A stretch of 15,802 nucleotides of DNA from Microbacteriaceae bacterium (lineage in GTDB: Bacteria; Actinomycetota; Actinomycetes; Actinomycetales; Microbacteriaceae): contig JANRET010000106.1 in NCBI GenBank assembly GCA_030725885.1, positions 1-15,802 on the forward strand. The letters are read 5' to 3'. The position numbers were made by a program, and so were the translations under genes. Positions 8,758 through 15,386 of this stretch are shown here, in pieces (position 1 is the first letter of the stretch; every line of letters begins with the position of its first letter). The notes beneath the pieces were generated by a model that saw only the letters and a program-made list of their open reading frames with translations, ran no database searches and was not told the DNA's origin.

Positions 8758-9171
8758 TTACTGCGCAACCTGGTCAAATGTGTAGGGCTTGGGCTGCTGA
8801 GCCGTGTGAGGGTGCTCGGGACCCGCATAGACCTTGAGCTTGCGGAACTGGTCGGCTCCGAGAGAGTTCTTGGGAAGCATTCCGCGAATCGCCTATTCCA
8901 CCGCGCGTGTTGGGTGCTTTTCGAGCAGTTCCGAATACTAGACGGCCGTGAGCTTCTGGGTCAGCTTGGATCCCGTCAACGCGACCTTTTCGGCGTTGAT
9001 AATGATGACGAAGTCACCCATGTCCATGTGAGGAGCAAAGGTTGGCTTGTGCTTGCCGCGCAGCAAAACCGCCGCGTGCGAAGCGAGACGGCCGAGGACA
9101 ACGTCCGCGGCATCGATGATAATCCATTCCCGCTTGATGTCAGCGGGCTTGGGTGAAAATGTACGCGTCAC
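8758..9171 (-). pseudogene. rplM: 50S ribosomal protein L13 gene with an internal deletion and two in-frame TAG codons
   Basis: Reading from GTG 9171 gives a clean actinobacterial L13 start: [15 protein letters not shown], then [19 protein letters not shown], then [20 protein letters not shown]. After SKLTQK the next residues are LTAV, where homologues have about eleven more residues of the YRHSGYPGG type, so 33 bases are missing in frame. TAG follows at 8940-8938 where Ser is expected. The same frame then resumes YSELLEKHPTRAVE, meets a second TAG (8895-8893) where Lys is expected, and continues [24 protein letters not shown] and YTFDQVAQ to TAA at 8760-8758. The predicted product is 77 residues against about 147. 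TAG also ends tsaD, coaA, glmM, rpsM, adk and rplO here, so genome-wide TAG recoding is unlikely. A broken copy or a sequence error are the main readings. Confidence 0.88.
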
Positions 9172-9216
9172 AGTCGTAGTGCTTTCGGTTAAAGTGTTCG
9201 TGAATCCCGCTCCGGT

Positions 9217-9274
9217 GAGGCTTTCTAAGGAAAGAACTCGGTGGAGGGCTCAACCAGGCGCCCGGTCGGGCACC
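9217..9274 (-). promoter_or_regulatory. Two-hairpin leader upstream of rplM
   Basis: The mRNA-sense leader holds two hairpins. The first (9274-9257) pairs GGTGCCC with GGGCGCC around a GACC loop, with one G-U pair. The second (9239-9217) pairs CTTTC with GAAAG around CTTA, closed below by GAG/CTC across a small internal loop. Neither is followed by a U tract, so they are not simple terminators. L13 leaders that bind L13 for feedback control are known in other bacteria; that this leader does the same is inference from position and foldability. Confidence 0.35.
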
Positions 9275-9282
9275 AAGTGTCA

Positions 9283-9311
9283 AGACTACAAGGGTTTCCC
9301 GATTCGGTCAA
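9283..9311 (-). promoter_or_regulatory. Candidate promoter for rplM-rpsI-glmM
   Basis: On the minus strand TTGACC (9311-9306) is followed after exactly 17 bases by TAGTCT (9288-9283). The -35 has five of six consensus bases and overlaps the truA stop codon; the -10 fits TANNNT. Transcription would start near 9276 and give a leader of about 105 bases before the rplM GTG. A further TTGACA at 9283-9278 has no matching -10 at 17 to 19 bases. No start-site data are available. Confidence 0.45.
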
Positions 9312-10108
9312 ACCGGTGGGCGGCGGGCACGCGACAGTTCCGCCCGACGGCCCACTTCGTCGTCTGGCGGATAGCCAACCTCCACCAGCGTCAAGCCGTG
9401 CGGAGGTATGACGATAAACGCCGAGGTGCGAGTTCGGTTGTCCCGAAGCTCCACCGCGTCGGCAACCTCGAGCCGACCCCGCCCCACGGCAATGCACATG
9501 CCCACGAGATTTCGCACCATGTTGTGGCAGAACGCGTCCGCCTGGATTGTCGCGACGAGCGTCCCATCGGGGTCGCGGCGCCACGAAAAGATCTGCAACT
9601 CCCGAACCCTAGTTGCACCCGGTCGTGGCCGGCAATAGGTCGTCCAGTCATGAAGTCCCAGAATCGACGCTGCCGCTGCATTCATGAGGTCGAGTTGGAG
9701 GTGATCGTCGACCCAATATGTCAGGTTGCGGGTTCGCGGGTCGCGCTGCGAGACGTCATCCGAGATCCGATATTCGTACCGGCGATACAACGGCGAATAC
9801 CGTGCATCGAACCCGTCGGGTGCCACGACAACAGATCGCACGTGGAGCGGGCCCGCTTTCAGAAGAGAGTTGAGGCGGCGGCGCAAGGAATCGGGGTCGA
9901 CCGCATCATGCACATCGACGTGAGCGACCTGACCCGTCGCGTGCACACCAGCATCGGTTCGTCCCGCCACCGTGGTTTGAATAGCGTCGAGCCGCAAAAT
10001 CGTGGCGAGCGCCCCGTCCAATTCCCCCTGGACCGTGACGAGGTTCGGTTGTTTCGCCCACCCGGCGAAGTCGGTACCGTCATACGAGAAGTCGATGCGC
10101 AGTCTCAT
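9308..10108 (-). CDS. truA: tRNA pseudouridine(38-40) synthase TruA
   Basis: TruA isomerises uridines 38 to 40 of the tRNA anticodon stem to pseudouridine. The 266-residue protein opens with RLRIDFSYDGTDFAGWAKQP and carries the catalytic Asp52 in AGRTDAGVHA (48-57). RRYEYRI and the C-terminal CHNMVRNLVG with GRGRLE follow as expected. The ATG is preceded by a good Shine-Dalgarno GAGGAA. It follows rplQ by 60 bases containing a terminator-like hairpin, so it may be transcribed only partly with the ribosomal genes. Its stop codon overlaps the candidate rplM promoter. Confidence 0.96.
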   Translation of the reverse strand: MRLRIDFSYDGTDFAGWAKQPNLVTVQGELDGALATILRLDAIQTTVAGRTDAGVHATGQVAHVDVHDAVDPDSLRRRLNSLLKAGPLHVRSVVVAPDGFDARYSPLYRRYEYRISDDVSQRDPRTRNLTYWVDDHLQLDLMNAAAASILGLHDWTTYCRPRPGATRVRELQIFSWRRDPDGTLVATIQADAFCHNMVRNLVGMCIAVGRGRLEVADAVELRDNRTRTSAFIVIPPHGLTLVEVGYPPDDEVGRRAELSRARRPPV

Positions 10109-10132
10109 GGAATTCCTCTATTAACAACGAAA

Positions 10133-10155
10133 GACCCGAGGATTTCCCCCGGGCC
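10133..10155 (-). terminator. Terminator-like hairpin between rplQ and truA
   Basis: In mRNA sense GGCCCGGGG pairs with CCTCGGGTC around the loop GAAAT, a nine-base-pair stem with two G-U pairs, followed by TTTCGTTGTT. The U tract is interrupted, so termination may be partial. It lies 13 bases after the rplQ stop, a sensible end for the rpoA-rplQ transcript. Confidence 0.6.
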
Positions 10156-10168
10156 ATTCGCCATCACA

Positions 10169-10807
10169 CTATTTGGTGTCGCCCTCGGCGTCCGCCGCGG
10201 CGGCATCGCCCGCGGAAACCTCTGCCTCGGGGGTCTCGTCTGCCACCGGAGTTTCGTCCGCAACAGTCGCTTCAACAACCTCGGTTACCGGGGCCGTTTC
10301 GACCATCTCAGCGGCGTTCGATTCGTTCTCGAGAGCATCGATTTCGACAGCCGTTTCTTCCGCGACATCCGCGGCGGCGGGCTTGGCCACTGGGGCCGAC
10401 GCAGCAGCGGCTGCAGCCGTCTTCTTGGCCGACTTCGGCTTGGGGTTCACGGGTTCGAGAACGAGTTCGATCTGCGCCATCGACGCGTTGTCACCCTTGC
10501 GGAATCGCGTCTTCGTGATGCGGGTGTAACCGCCTTCACGAAGTTCGACCTGCGGCGCAATAACCGCAAACAGCTCGTGAGTGGCGTCCTTGTTCCGCAG
10601 AATCGAGAGAACGCGACGACGAGCGTGAAGGTCTCCGCGCTTTCCGAACGTCACGAGACGCTCGGCGAGCGGGCGAAGGCGCTTGGCTTTCGTCTCCGTT
10701 GTCTCGATCGACTTGTGCGTGAACAGTGCAACCGCGAGGTTCGCGAGCATCAGTCGTTCGTGGGCCGGTCCGCCTCCGAGGCGTGGTCCCTTAGTGGGCT
10801 TGGGCAT
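10169..10807 (-). CDS. rplQ: 50S ribosomal protein L17 with a long acidic C-terminal extension
   Basis: L17 is a large-subunit protein near the exit tunnel. Residues 1-120 are a normal L17 core: [18 protein letters not shown], the [19 protein letters not shown] helix and the [17 protein letters not shown] segment. A basic linker (KPKSAKK, 123-129) leads to about 83 residues rich in Ala, Glu, Val and Asp, including a tandem [12 protein letters not shown] at 182-193. Shorter extensions of this kind occur in actinobacterial L17; this one nearly doubles the protein. A strong AGGAGA ribosome-binding site precedes the ATG. It lies 48 bases after rpoA. Confidence 0.96.
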   Translation of the reverse strand: MPKPTKGPRLGGGPAHERLMLANLAVALFTHKSIETTETKAKRLRPLAERLVTFGKRGDLHARRRVLSILRNKDATHELFAVIAPQVELREGGYTRITKTRFRKGDNASMAQIELVLEPVNPKPKSAKKTAAAAAASAPVAKPAAADVAEETAVEIDALENESNAAEMVETAPVTEVVEATVADETPVADETPEAEVSAGDAAAADAEGDTK

Positions 10808-10855
10808 GTGGTGGTTCTCCTGTCAAATGCGAGCGCGACGGCACCCGCAAGGCGG

Positions 10856-11836
10856 TTATTTTTCGTCGGCCTCAAAATAGTGAGCCGAATCCGTTCCCGG
10901 AACTCCGTCCTTGAGTTGCAGTTCGCGTTCCGCGAGCTTCTCGAGGACCTCATCGACCGACTTCTGTCCGAAGTTGCGGATGTTCATGAGTTGGTGTTCA
11001 GTGAGGTTGACCAATTGGGCGAGGGTATTGATTCCTTCGCGCTTGAGGCAATTGAACGAACGGACGGTGAGGTCGAGTTCCTCGATTCGAATATCGAGTC
11101 CTTCGCCGGTCACGACAACCTCGTAACGCGGTCCGATTTCGATACCTTCCGCTTCGAGGTTGAGTTCGCGCGCGAGCCCGAACAGTTCCACCAAAGTTCC
11201 ACCCGCGGACGCGACGGCATCCCGAGGAACAATGGACGCTTTCGTTTCGACATCAATCACGAGTTTGTCGAAGTCGGTGCGCTCTCCGGCACGAGTTGCC
11301 TCGACGCGGTAGGTCACCCGCAGCACGGGGGAATAGATGGAGTCAATCGCGATGGTTCCGATCGGAGCGCCAGCGATTTTGTTTTGGTCAACCGAGACAT
11401 AACCACGGCCGCGCTCGATCGTGAGCTCGATCTCGAGGTTTCCCTCTTTGGACAGCGTTGCGATGTGCAATTCTGGGTTGTGGATTTCCACACCTGCCGG
11501 AGCGGTGATATCCGCCGCGGTGGCCGAACCGGCACCCTTTTTGCGAAGGTACGCAACGACGGGCTCGTCGTGTTCGCTCGACACGGTGATGTTCTTGAGG
11601 TTCAAGATGATTTCCGTGACGTCCTCGTGAACGCCCGTCAGGGACGTGAACTCGTGGGCGGCACCGGTAACGCGAAAACGCGTGACCGCGGCTCCAGGGA
11701 TCGACGAGAGCAAGGTTCGACGTATCGAGTTTCCCAGTGTGTAGCCGAAGCCGGGCTCGAGCGGTCCGATGACGAACTGCGAGCGCGTCTCGGTTTCGGT
11801 AATTTCGGTGAGCGTGGGGCGCTGTGCAATGAGCAC
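10856..11836 (-). CDS. rpoA: DNA-directed RNA polymerase subunit alpha
   Basis: The alpha subunit nucleates RNA polymerase assembly and contacts activators and upstream promoter DNA. The 326-residue protein has the N-terminal dimerisation domain ([17 protein letters not shown], then [14 protein letters not shown]) and, after a flexible linker, the C-terminal domain with [14 protein letters not shown] and [13 protein letters not shown]. The start is GTG at 11836, preceded by AAAGGAAA, and gives the standard MLIAQRPTL beginning. The 113-base gap before it holds two hairpins and lacks the rpsD gene found there in many bacteria. rplQ follows, as usual. Confidence 0.98.
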   Translation of the reverse strand: MLIAQRPTLTEITETETRSQFVIGPLEPGFGYTLGNSIRRTLLSSIPGAAVTRFRVTGAAHEFTSLTGVHEDVTEIILNLKNITVSSEHDEPVVAYLRKKGAGSATAADITAPAGVEIHNPELHIATLSKEGNLEIELTIERGRGYVSVDQNKIAGAPIGTIAIDSIYSPVLRVTYRVEATRAGERTDFDKLVIDVETKASIVPRDAVASAGGTLVELFGLARELNLEAEGIEIGPRYEVVVTGEGLDIRIEELDLTVRSFNCLKREGINTLAQLVNLTEHQLMNIRNFGQKSVDEVLEKLAERELQLKDGVPGTDSAHYFEADEK

Positions 11837-11853
11837 GTGGTTTCCTTTCGGTC

Positions 11854-11873
11854 AGTGTCCGCTATTTGACACT
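11854..11873 (-). promoter_or_regulatory. Hairpin just upstream of the rpoA start
   Basis: In mRNA sense AGTGTC (11873-11868) pairs perfectly with GACACT (11859-11854) around the eight-base loop AAATAGCG. It ends 17 bases before the rpoA GTG, just upstream of the ribosome-binding site, so it could affect initiation. There is no U tract after it. A regulatory role is inference. Confidence 0.35.
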
Positions 11874-11903
11874 TCTCTGAATGCGAATGTTGAATTGTGG
11901 GGT

Positions 11904-11933
11904 CGCGGCGGATGAGTTGCCTCAACCGCCGCG
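11904..11933 (-). promoter_or_regulatory. Long hairpin with a GCAA tetraloop in the rpsK-rpoA gap
   Basis: In mRNA sense CGCGGCGG (11933-11926) pairs perfectly with CCGCCGCG (11911-11904). Inside lies one T/T mismatch, then TGAG pairs with CTCA, closed by the GNRA-type tetraloop GCAA. The result is a 12-base-pair stem with one mismatch, about 17 bases after the rpsK stop. No U tract follows, so it does not look like an intrinsic terminator. It could be an RNA-processing, stability or r-protein-binding element; the pairing is visible, the role is not. Confidence 0.55.
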
Positions 11934-11949
11934 GTAAAACTGCGGTGCT

Positions 11950-12351
11950 TTAGACGCGGCGGCGCTTGGGCGGGCGGCAACCGTTGTGAGCCTGCGGCGT
12001 CACGTCGGTAATCGACCCGACCTCGAGGCCGGCGGCCTGAAGCGAACGAATCGCTGTCTCGCGACCGGAACCCGGTCCCTTGACGAACACATCGACCTTT
12101 TTGACGCCGTGCTCTTGGGCCTGACGGGCGGCTGATTCCGCCGCCAACTGTGCCGCGAACGGAGTCGACTTGCGCGATCCCTTGAACCCGACGCCACCCG
12201 AGGACGCCCACGAAATGACGTTGCCGGACGGGTCGGTAATGGACACGATGGTGTTGTTGAACGTCGACTTGATGTGGGCCTGACCCACGGCGATGTTCTT
12301 TTTGTCTTTACGACGAGGCTTACGGCCTGCGGTCGCTTTCGGTGCTGCCAT
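11950..12351 (-). CDS. rpsK: 30S ribosomal protein S11
   Basis: S11 lies in the platform of the small subunit and contacts mRNA at the exit site. The 133-residue product starts at ATG 12351. The frame is open further upstream, but those residues are the shadow of rpsM. Family segments are [16 protein letters not shown], then [32 protein letters not shown] and the universal C-terminal [22 protein letters not shown] purine stretch precedes the start. It follows rpsM by 28 bases. Confidence 0.97.
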   Translation of the reverse strand: MAAPKATAGRKPRRKDKKNIAVGQAHIKSTFNNTIVSITDPSGNVISWASSGGVGFKGSRKSTPFAAQLAAESAARQAQEHGVKKVDVFVKGPGSGRETAIRSLQAAGLEVGSITDVTPQAHNGCRPPKRRRV

Positions 12352-12379
12352 GATCTCGTTCCCTTTCCTGGGGCCGCGG

Positions 12380-12757
12380 CTAGCGGCCGGCCTTCTTCTT
12401 GCCGGCGACAGTGCGCTTCGGTCCCTTGCGGGTGCGGGCGTTGGTCTTTGTGCGCTGTCCGTGAACGGGCAGACCGCGACGGTGGCGGATCCCCTGGTAC
12501 GAACCCAGTTCCACCTTGCGGCGAATGTCGCCCTGAACCTCACGGCGCAGGTCACCTTCCACCTTGAGATTGGCGTCGATGTAGTCACGCAACGCGATTA
12601 GTTGATCGTCGGTGAGGTCCTTGACGCGGATGTCCTTGTCGATTTTGGTCTCTGAAAGAACCTGAACCGAGCGGGTACGGCCAACGCCGTAAATGTAGGT
12701 AAGTGCGATTTCCACGCGCTTATCGCGGGGGATATCCACTCCAGCGAGACGTGCCAT
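12380..12757 (-). CDS. rpsM: 30S ribosomal protein S13
   Basis: S13 sits in the head of the small subunit and forms bridges to the large subunit and P-site tRNA. The 125-residue product starts at ATG 12757, with AGGAG eight bases upstream. The longer open frame upstream is not S13-like. It reads [21 protein letters not shown], then YGVGRTRS, then the [20 protein letters not shown] block with NARTRKGP, and ends in a lysine-rich tail. It is followed by rpsK and preceded by a 122-base gap with a hairpin. Confidence 0.97.
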   Translation of the reverse strand: MARLAGVDIPRDKRVEIALTYIYGVGRTRSVQVLSETKIDKDIRVKDLTDDQLIALRDYIDANLKVEGDLRREVQGDIRRKVELGSYQGIRHRRGLPVHGQRTKTNARTRKGPKRTVAGKKKAGR

Positions 12758-12800
12758 GAGGCTGCTCCTAGTGATTGAAGAGGTCTGTGCCAACATCGTT

Positions 12801-12819
12801 CCCGAGCCTCTTACTCGGG
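12801..12819 (-). promoter_or_regulatory. Hairpin in the rpmJ-rpsM gap
   Basis: In mRNA sense CCCGAG (12819-12814) pairs perfectly with CTCGGG (12806-12801) around the loop TAAGAGG, about 40 bases before the rpsM start. No U tract follows. The 122-base gap is unusually long for this gene pair and otherwise holds only a weak TATTCT hexamer without a clear -35. The function is unknown. Confidence 0.35.
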
Positions 12820-12879
12820 TGGTCCCCCACGGGTGGGTTGTGATGCGGCGAAGAATATGTAGTTGTGGTTGTGGTGCGA

Positions 12880-12993
12880 TTAACCTTGGCGCTGCTTGTG
12901 ACGAGGGTTCTCGCAGATCACCATCACGTTTCCGTGGCGACGAATTACCTTGCACTTGTCGCAAATTGGTTTGACGCTGGGGTTGACCTTCAT
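12880..12993 (-). CDS. rpmJ: 50S ribosomal protein L36
   Basis: L36 is the smallest large-subunit protein. Translation from ATG 12993 gives 37 residues beginning [19 protein letters not shown], with four zinc ligands Cys11, Cys14, Cys27 and His32, so this is the zinc-binding form. A strong GAGGAGA ribosome-binding site lies six bases before the start. It sits between infA and rpsM as in most bacteria. Cells short of zinc often switch to a ligand-free paralogue encoded elsewhere; none is seen here. Confidence 0.97.
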   Translation of the reverse strand: MKVNPSVKPICDKCKVIRRHGNVMVICENPRHKQRQG

Positions 12994-13054
12994 TGTGTTC
13001 TCCTCGTTTGCTGGCGTCGTACCCGATTGGTTTCGGGCCGTTCCTTCTGCGTGG

Positions 13055-13276
13055 TTACTTGTAGCGGTAGACGATGCGACCTCGTGAAAGGTCGTAGGGA
13101 CTAAGTTCTACGATTACGCGGTCCTCCGGGAGGATGCGAATGTAGTGCTGGCGCATCTTGCCCGAGATGTGTGCGAGGACTTTGTGTCCGTTCGCCAGTT
13201 CGACGCGAAACATTGCGTTGGGCAATGCTTCGACGACCGAGCCTTCAATCTCGATTACGCCATCTTTGTTAGCCAT
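13055..13276 (-). CDS. infA: Translation initiation factor IF-1
   Basis: IF-1 binds the A site of the 30S subunit during initiation. The 73-residue single OB-fold protein reads [20 protein letters not shown], then [20 protein letters not shown] and [15 protein letters not shown], normal in length and sequence. A GGAA motif precedes the ATG. The gap before it, after adk, is 118 bases and lacks the map gene usually found there. It heads the infA-rpmJ-rpsM-rpsK run and probably has its own promoter. Confidence 0.97.
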   Translation of the reverse strand: MANKDGVIEIEGSVVEALPNAMFRVELANGHKVLAHISGKMRQHYIRILPEDRVIVELSPYDLSRGRIVYRYK

Positions 13277-13300
13277 GTTTCCGTTCGTTAGCTGCTAGAA

Positions 13301-13317
13301 ACCACACGTCGTGCGGT
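13301..13317 (-). promoter_or_regulatory. Hairpin in the infA leader
   Basis: In mRNA sense ACCGCAC (13317-13311) pairs with GTGTGGT (13307-13301) around a GAC loop, with one G-U pair, and is followed by TTCTAG. It lies about 25 bases before the infA start. A smaller hairpin, GCGCC with GGCGT, is at 13341-13327. Either could be an attenuator or an r-protein binding site; the short U stretch does not support strong termination. Confidence 0.3.
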
Positions 13318-13357
13318 CGGTGCTTTACGCCATGACGGCGCGACACACCAAAGTCCA

Positions 13358-13386
13358 ACAATACGCCACAATCAGGCGTTCTGCAA
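13358..13386 (-). promoter_or_regulatory. Candidate promoter for infA-rpmJ-rpsM-rpsK
   Basis: On the minus strand TTGCAG (13386-13381) is followed after exactly 17 bases by TATTGT (13363-13358), just past the adk stop. The -10 has four of six consensus bases and fits TANNNT; the -35 is weak. The start would be near 13351, giving a leader of about 75 bases with two small hairpins. This rests on pattern only. Confidence 0.35.
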
Positions 13387-13394
13387 ATAGCGGG

Positions 13395-13976
13395 CTATGC
13401 GACAAAACCCCGGTCAGCAAGCGCGGCAATAATTCGCGCGGTCACAACCTCAATTTCACCGATCCCATCGACTCGAACGAGGACATCACGGTCTCCGTAA
13501 GCCTCGATAAGCGGTGCCGTTTCACGCGAATACAACTCGAGTCGGTTCCGCGCAACGTCGTCGGTGTCGTCCGCACGGCCTTGATCCGCTGCGCGCAATC
13601 GAATTCGTTCGATGACCACCTCGGGGTCGGCAACGAGTTCGACAACGACATCAAGACGGTGACCGTCGGCCGCGAGAACCTCGTCGAGCGTCCGCACCTG
13701 GTCGAGAGTCCTCGGGTAGCCGTCCAGCAAAAATCCCGGTTCGCAATCCGCTTGCTTCAGGCGATCCGCCACGAGGGCGTTCGTCAAAGTGTCCGGCACG
13801 TACTCACCGCGGTCCATGAAACCTTTAGCCTCAACCCCAAGCGGGGTCTCGTCCCGAACGTTGGCGCGAAAAATATCACCTGTGGAAATGGCGGGGATAC
13901 CGAACGTCTCGGATAGGAGAACGGCCTGAGTCCCCTTGCCGGCACCCGGAGGGCCAACCAGGAGCATCCGCACCAT
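13395..13976 (-). CDS. adk: Adenylate kinase (short type)
   Basis: Adk balances ATP, ADP and AMP. The 193-residue enzyme has the P-loop GPPGAGKGTQ at residues 8-17, AISTGDIFRA at 29-38, DGYPRTLDQV around 85-94, and RADDTDDVARNRL followed by YSRETAPLI. It lacks the long LID insertion with its four-cysteine zinc site, so it is the short form common in actinobacteria. Its ATG shares one base with the secY stop (TAATG), implying coupled translation. An internal Met at codon 4 is a possible but less supported start. Confidence 0.97.
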   Translation of the reverse strand: MVRMLLVGPPGAGKGTQAVLLSETFGIPAISTGDIFRANVRDETPLGVEAKGFMDRGEYVPDTLTNALVADRLKQADCEPGFLLDGYPRTLDQVRTLDEVLAADGHRLDVVVELVADPEVVIERIRLRAADQGRADDTDDVARNRLELYSRETAPLIEAYGDRDVLVRVDGIGEIEVVTARIIAALADRGFVA

Positions 13977-15301
13977 TATCCGAGCAGTCCTTCATAGTGA
14001 CGCTGTTGAAGCTGGGCGTCGATTTGCTTGACCGTCTCGAGACCGACGCCGACGATAATCAGAATCGATGTTCCACCGAACGGGAAGTTCTGGTTCGCAC
14101 CGATAGTCGCCAGCGCGATAAGCGGGATGAGCGCGACGACACCGAGATAGAAAGCGCCGGGCAACGTGATGCGCGACAACACGTATTCGAGGTATTCGGC
14201 GGTCGGACGACCGGCGCGGATTCCGGGGATGAAACCCCCGTATTGCTTCATGTTGTCCGCGACCTCGACCGGGTTGAAGGTGATGGCGACGTAGAAGTAC
14301 GTGAACCCGACAATCAGGAGGAAGAACATCGCGGTGTACAGCGGCTGGTCACCGCTCGCAAGGTTCGCGCTAACCCACAGGACCCACTCGGGAGCAACCG
14401 TTCCGGCAGCGGGTTGGTTGAACTGCGCGATGAGTGCGGGAAGGTACAAGAGAGACGAGGCAAAAATAACGGGAACAACCCCAGCCATGTTGACCTGGAT
14501 CGGGATGTAGGTGCTGGTACCACCATAGGTGCGCGTTCCGACCACACGCTTTGCGTACTGAACCGGGATTCGACGTTGCGACTGTTCGACGAACACGACC
14601 GCCGCCATGATGACAATTCCGATGGCGATAACGATGAAGAAAATGTTGTTGCCCTCGGTGCGCTGAATCGCCCAGAGCGAGCTGGGGAAACCGGCCGCGA
14701 TGGAGGCGAAAATGAGCAGCGACATACCGTTACCGATGCCGTGCTCGGTCAACATTTCACCAAACCACATAATGAGTCCGGTTCCCGCAGTCATCGTGAT
14801 GACCATGAGAAGAATCGAATACCAGGCGTCACTCGTAATGAGCTGGGCGCACTCGGGGATGCTGGAGGACGAACCGAAGAGCTGTCCACTGCGAGCGACC
14901 GTGACGAGAGTGGTGGACTGCAGGACACCAAGTCCCAGCGTCATGTAGCGGGTGTACTGGGTCAGTTTCGACTGACCGGCTTGACCCTCTTTGTGAAGTG
15001 TTTCGAAGTGCGGAATGACGACGCGCAAAAGTTGCGTGATGATCGACGCCGTGATGTAAGGCATGATTCCGAGCGCGAAAATCGAAAGTTGCAAGAGCGC
15101 GCCACCGGACAGCATGTTCACGAGTTCGTAGATGCCATTCGTGCCCGCGCTACCCGCGAGACAGGCCTGCACGTTGGAGTAATCAACGAATGGCGCCGGA
15201 ATAAACGACCCGATGCGGTACAGGACAATGATGAAAAGTGTGAACCCGATTTTGACCCGCAGATCGGGGGTCGACATGATTCGACGAATCGCGCTGAACA
15301 C
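13976..15301 (-). CDS. secY: Preprotein translocase subunit SecY
   Basis: SecY is the channel of the Sec translocon in the cytoplasmic membrane. The 441-residue protein is predicted by eye to have the standard ten membrane segments. Visible landmarks are the first segment IGFTLFIIVLYRIGSFIPAP, the plug-region MLSGGALLQLSIFALGIMPY, the cytoplasmic RRIPVQYAKR loop and a C-terminal GTSILIIVGVGLETVKQID. The start is GTG at 15301, placed by an AGGAGG four bases upstream; ATG at codon 9 is the alternative. A strong terminator hairpin separates it from rplO, so it may have its own promoter. adk overlaps its stop. Confidence 0.97.
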   Translation of the reverse strand: MFSAIRRIMSTPDLRVKIGFTLFIIVLYRIGSFIPAPFVDYSNVQACLAGSAGTNGIYELVNMLSGGALLQLSIFALGIMPYITASIITQLLRVVIPHFETLHKEGQAGQSKLTQYTRYMTLGLGVLQSTTLVTVARSGQLFGSSSSIPECAQLITSDAWYSILLMVITMTAGTGLIMWFGEMLTEHGIGNGMSLLIFASIAAGFPSSLWAIQRTEGNNIFFIVIAIGIVIMAAVVFVEQSQRRIPVQYAKRVVGTRTYGGTSTYIPIQVNMAGVVPVIFASSLLYLPALIAQFNQPAAGTVAPEWVLWVSANLASGDQPLYTAMFFLLIVGFTYFYVAITFNPVEVADNMKQYGGFIPGIRAGRPTAEYLEYVLSRITLPGAFYLGVVALIPLIALATIGANQNFPFGGTSILIIVGVGLETVKQIDAQLQQRHYEGLLG

Positions 15302-15305
15302 TGAG

Positions 15306-15311
15306 CCTCCT
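15306..15311 (-). promoter_or_regulatory. Shine-Dalgarno that sets the secY GTG start
   Basis: A perfect AGGAGG on the minus strand lies four bases before GTG 15301. The spacing is slightly short but no other site fits the downstream ATG at codon 9, so the GTG is preferred. Confidence 0.7.
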
Positions 15312-15349
15312 GTGAATGGCCTTACGGCTAGTTCTCTAAATGTAGTAGA

Positions 15350-15380
15350 AAACGGGCCGAGAATCTCTCTCGGCCCGTTT
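15350..15380 (-). terminator. Strong intrinsic terminator between rplO and secY
   Basis: AAACGGGCCGAGA (15380-15368 on the minus strand) pairs perfectly over 13 bases with TCTCGGCCCGTTT (15362-15350) around a five-base loop, followed in sense by TCTACTACATTT. With the closing T's of the stem this gives a TTTT run at the stem base. It starts seven bases after the rplO stop. Because the stem ends are A and T rich it could also act on plus-strand transcripts. This is the clearest terminator in the window. Confidence 0.8.
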
Positions 15381-15386
15381 CGATAA

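Noticed and set aside
8758..8940. A separate small gene downstream of the first rplM TAG
   Set aside because: The residues are the C-terminal half of L13 in the same frame, not an independent protein; no start signal of its own is visible.
8938..9171. Genome-wide recoding of TAG as an amino acid to rescue rplM
   Set aside because: tsaD, coaA, glmM, rpsM, adk and rplO all end normally at TAG at the expected C terminus, and recoding would not restore the deleted eleven residues.
9278..9283. A perfect TTGACA before rplM as the main -35 element
   Set aside because: No TANNNT hexamer occurs 17 to 19 bases downstream; the overlapping TTGACC-17-TAGTCT pair fits better.
9047..11869. A 940-codon plus-strand open frame opposite truA, rplQ and rpoA
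   Set aside because: It lies antisense to three well-supported genes and shows no family resemblance, and its Arg/Gly/Asp-rich composition is what antisense reading of GC-biased codons gives.
13997..15304. A 435-codon plus-strand open frame opposite secY
   Set aside because: It mirrors secY almost exactly; the product is uniformly charged with no recognisable domain, as expected for the antisense of a membrane-protein gene.
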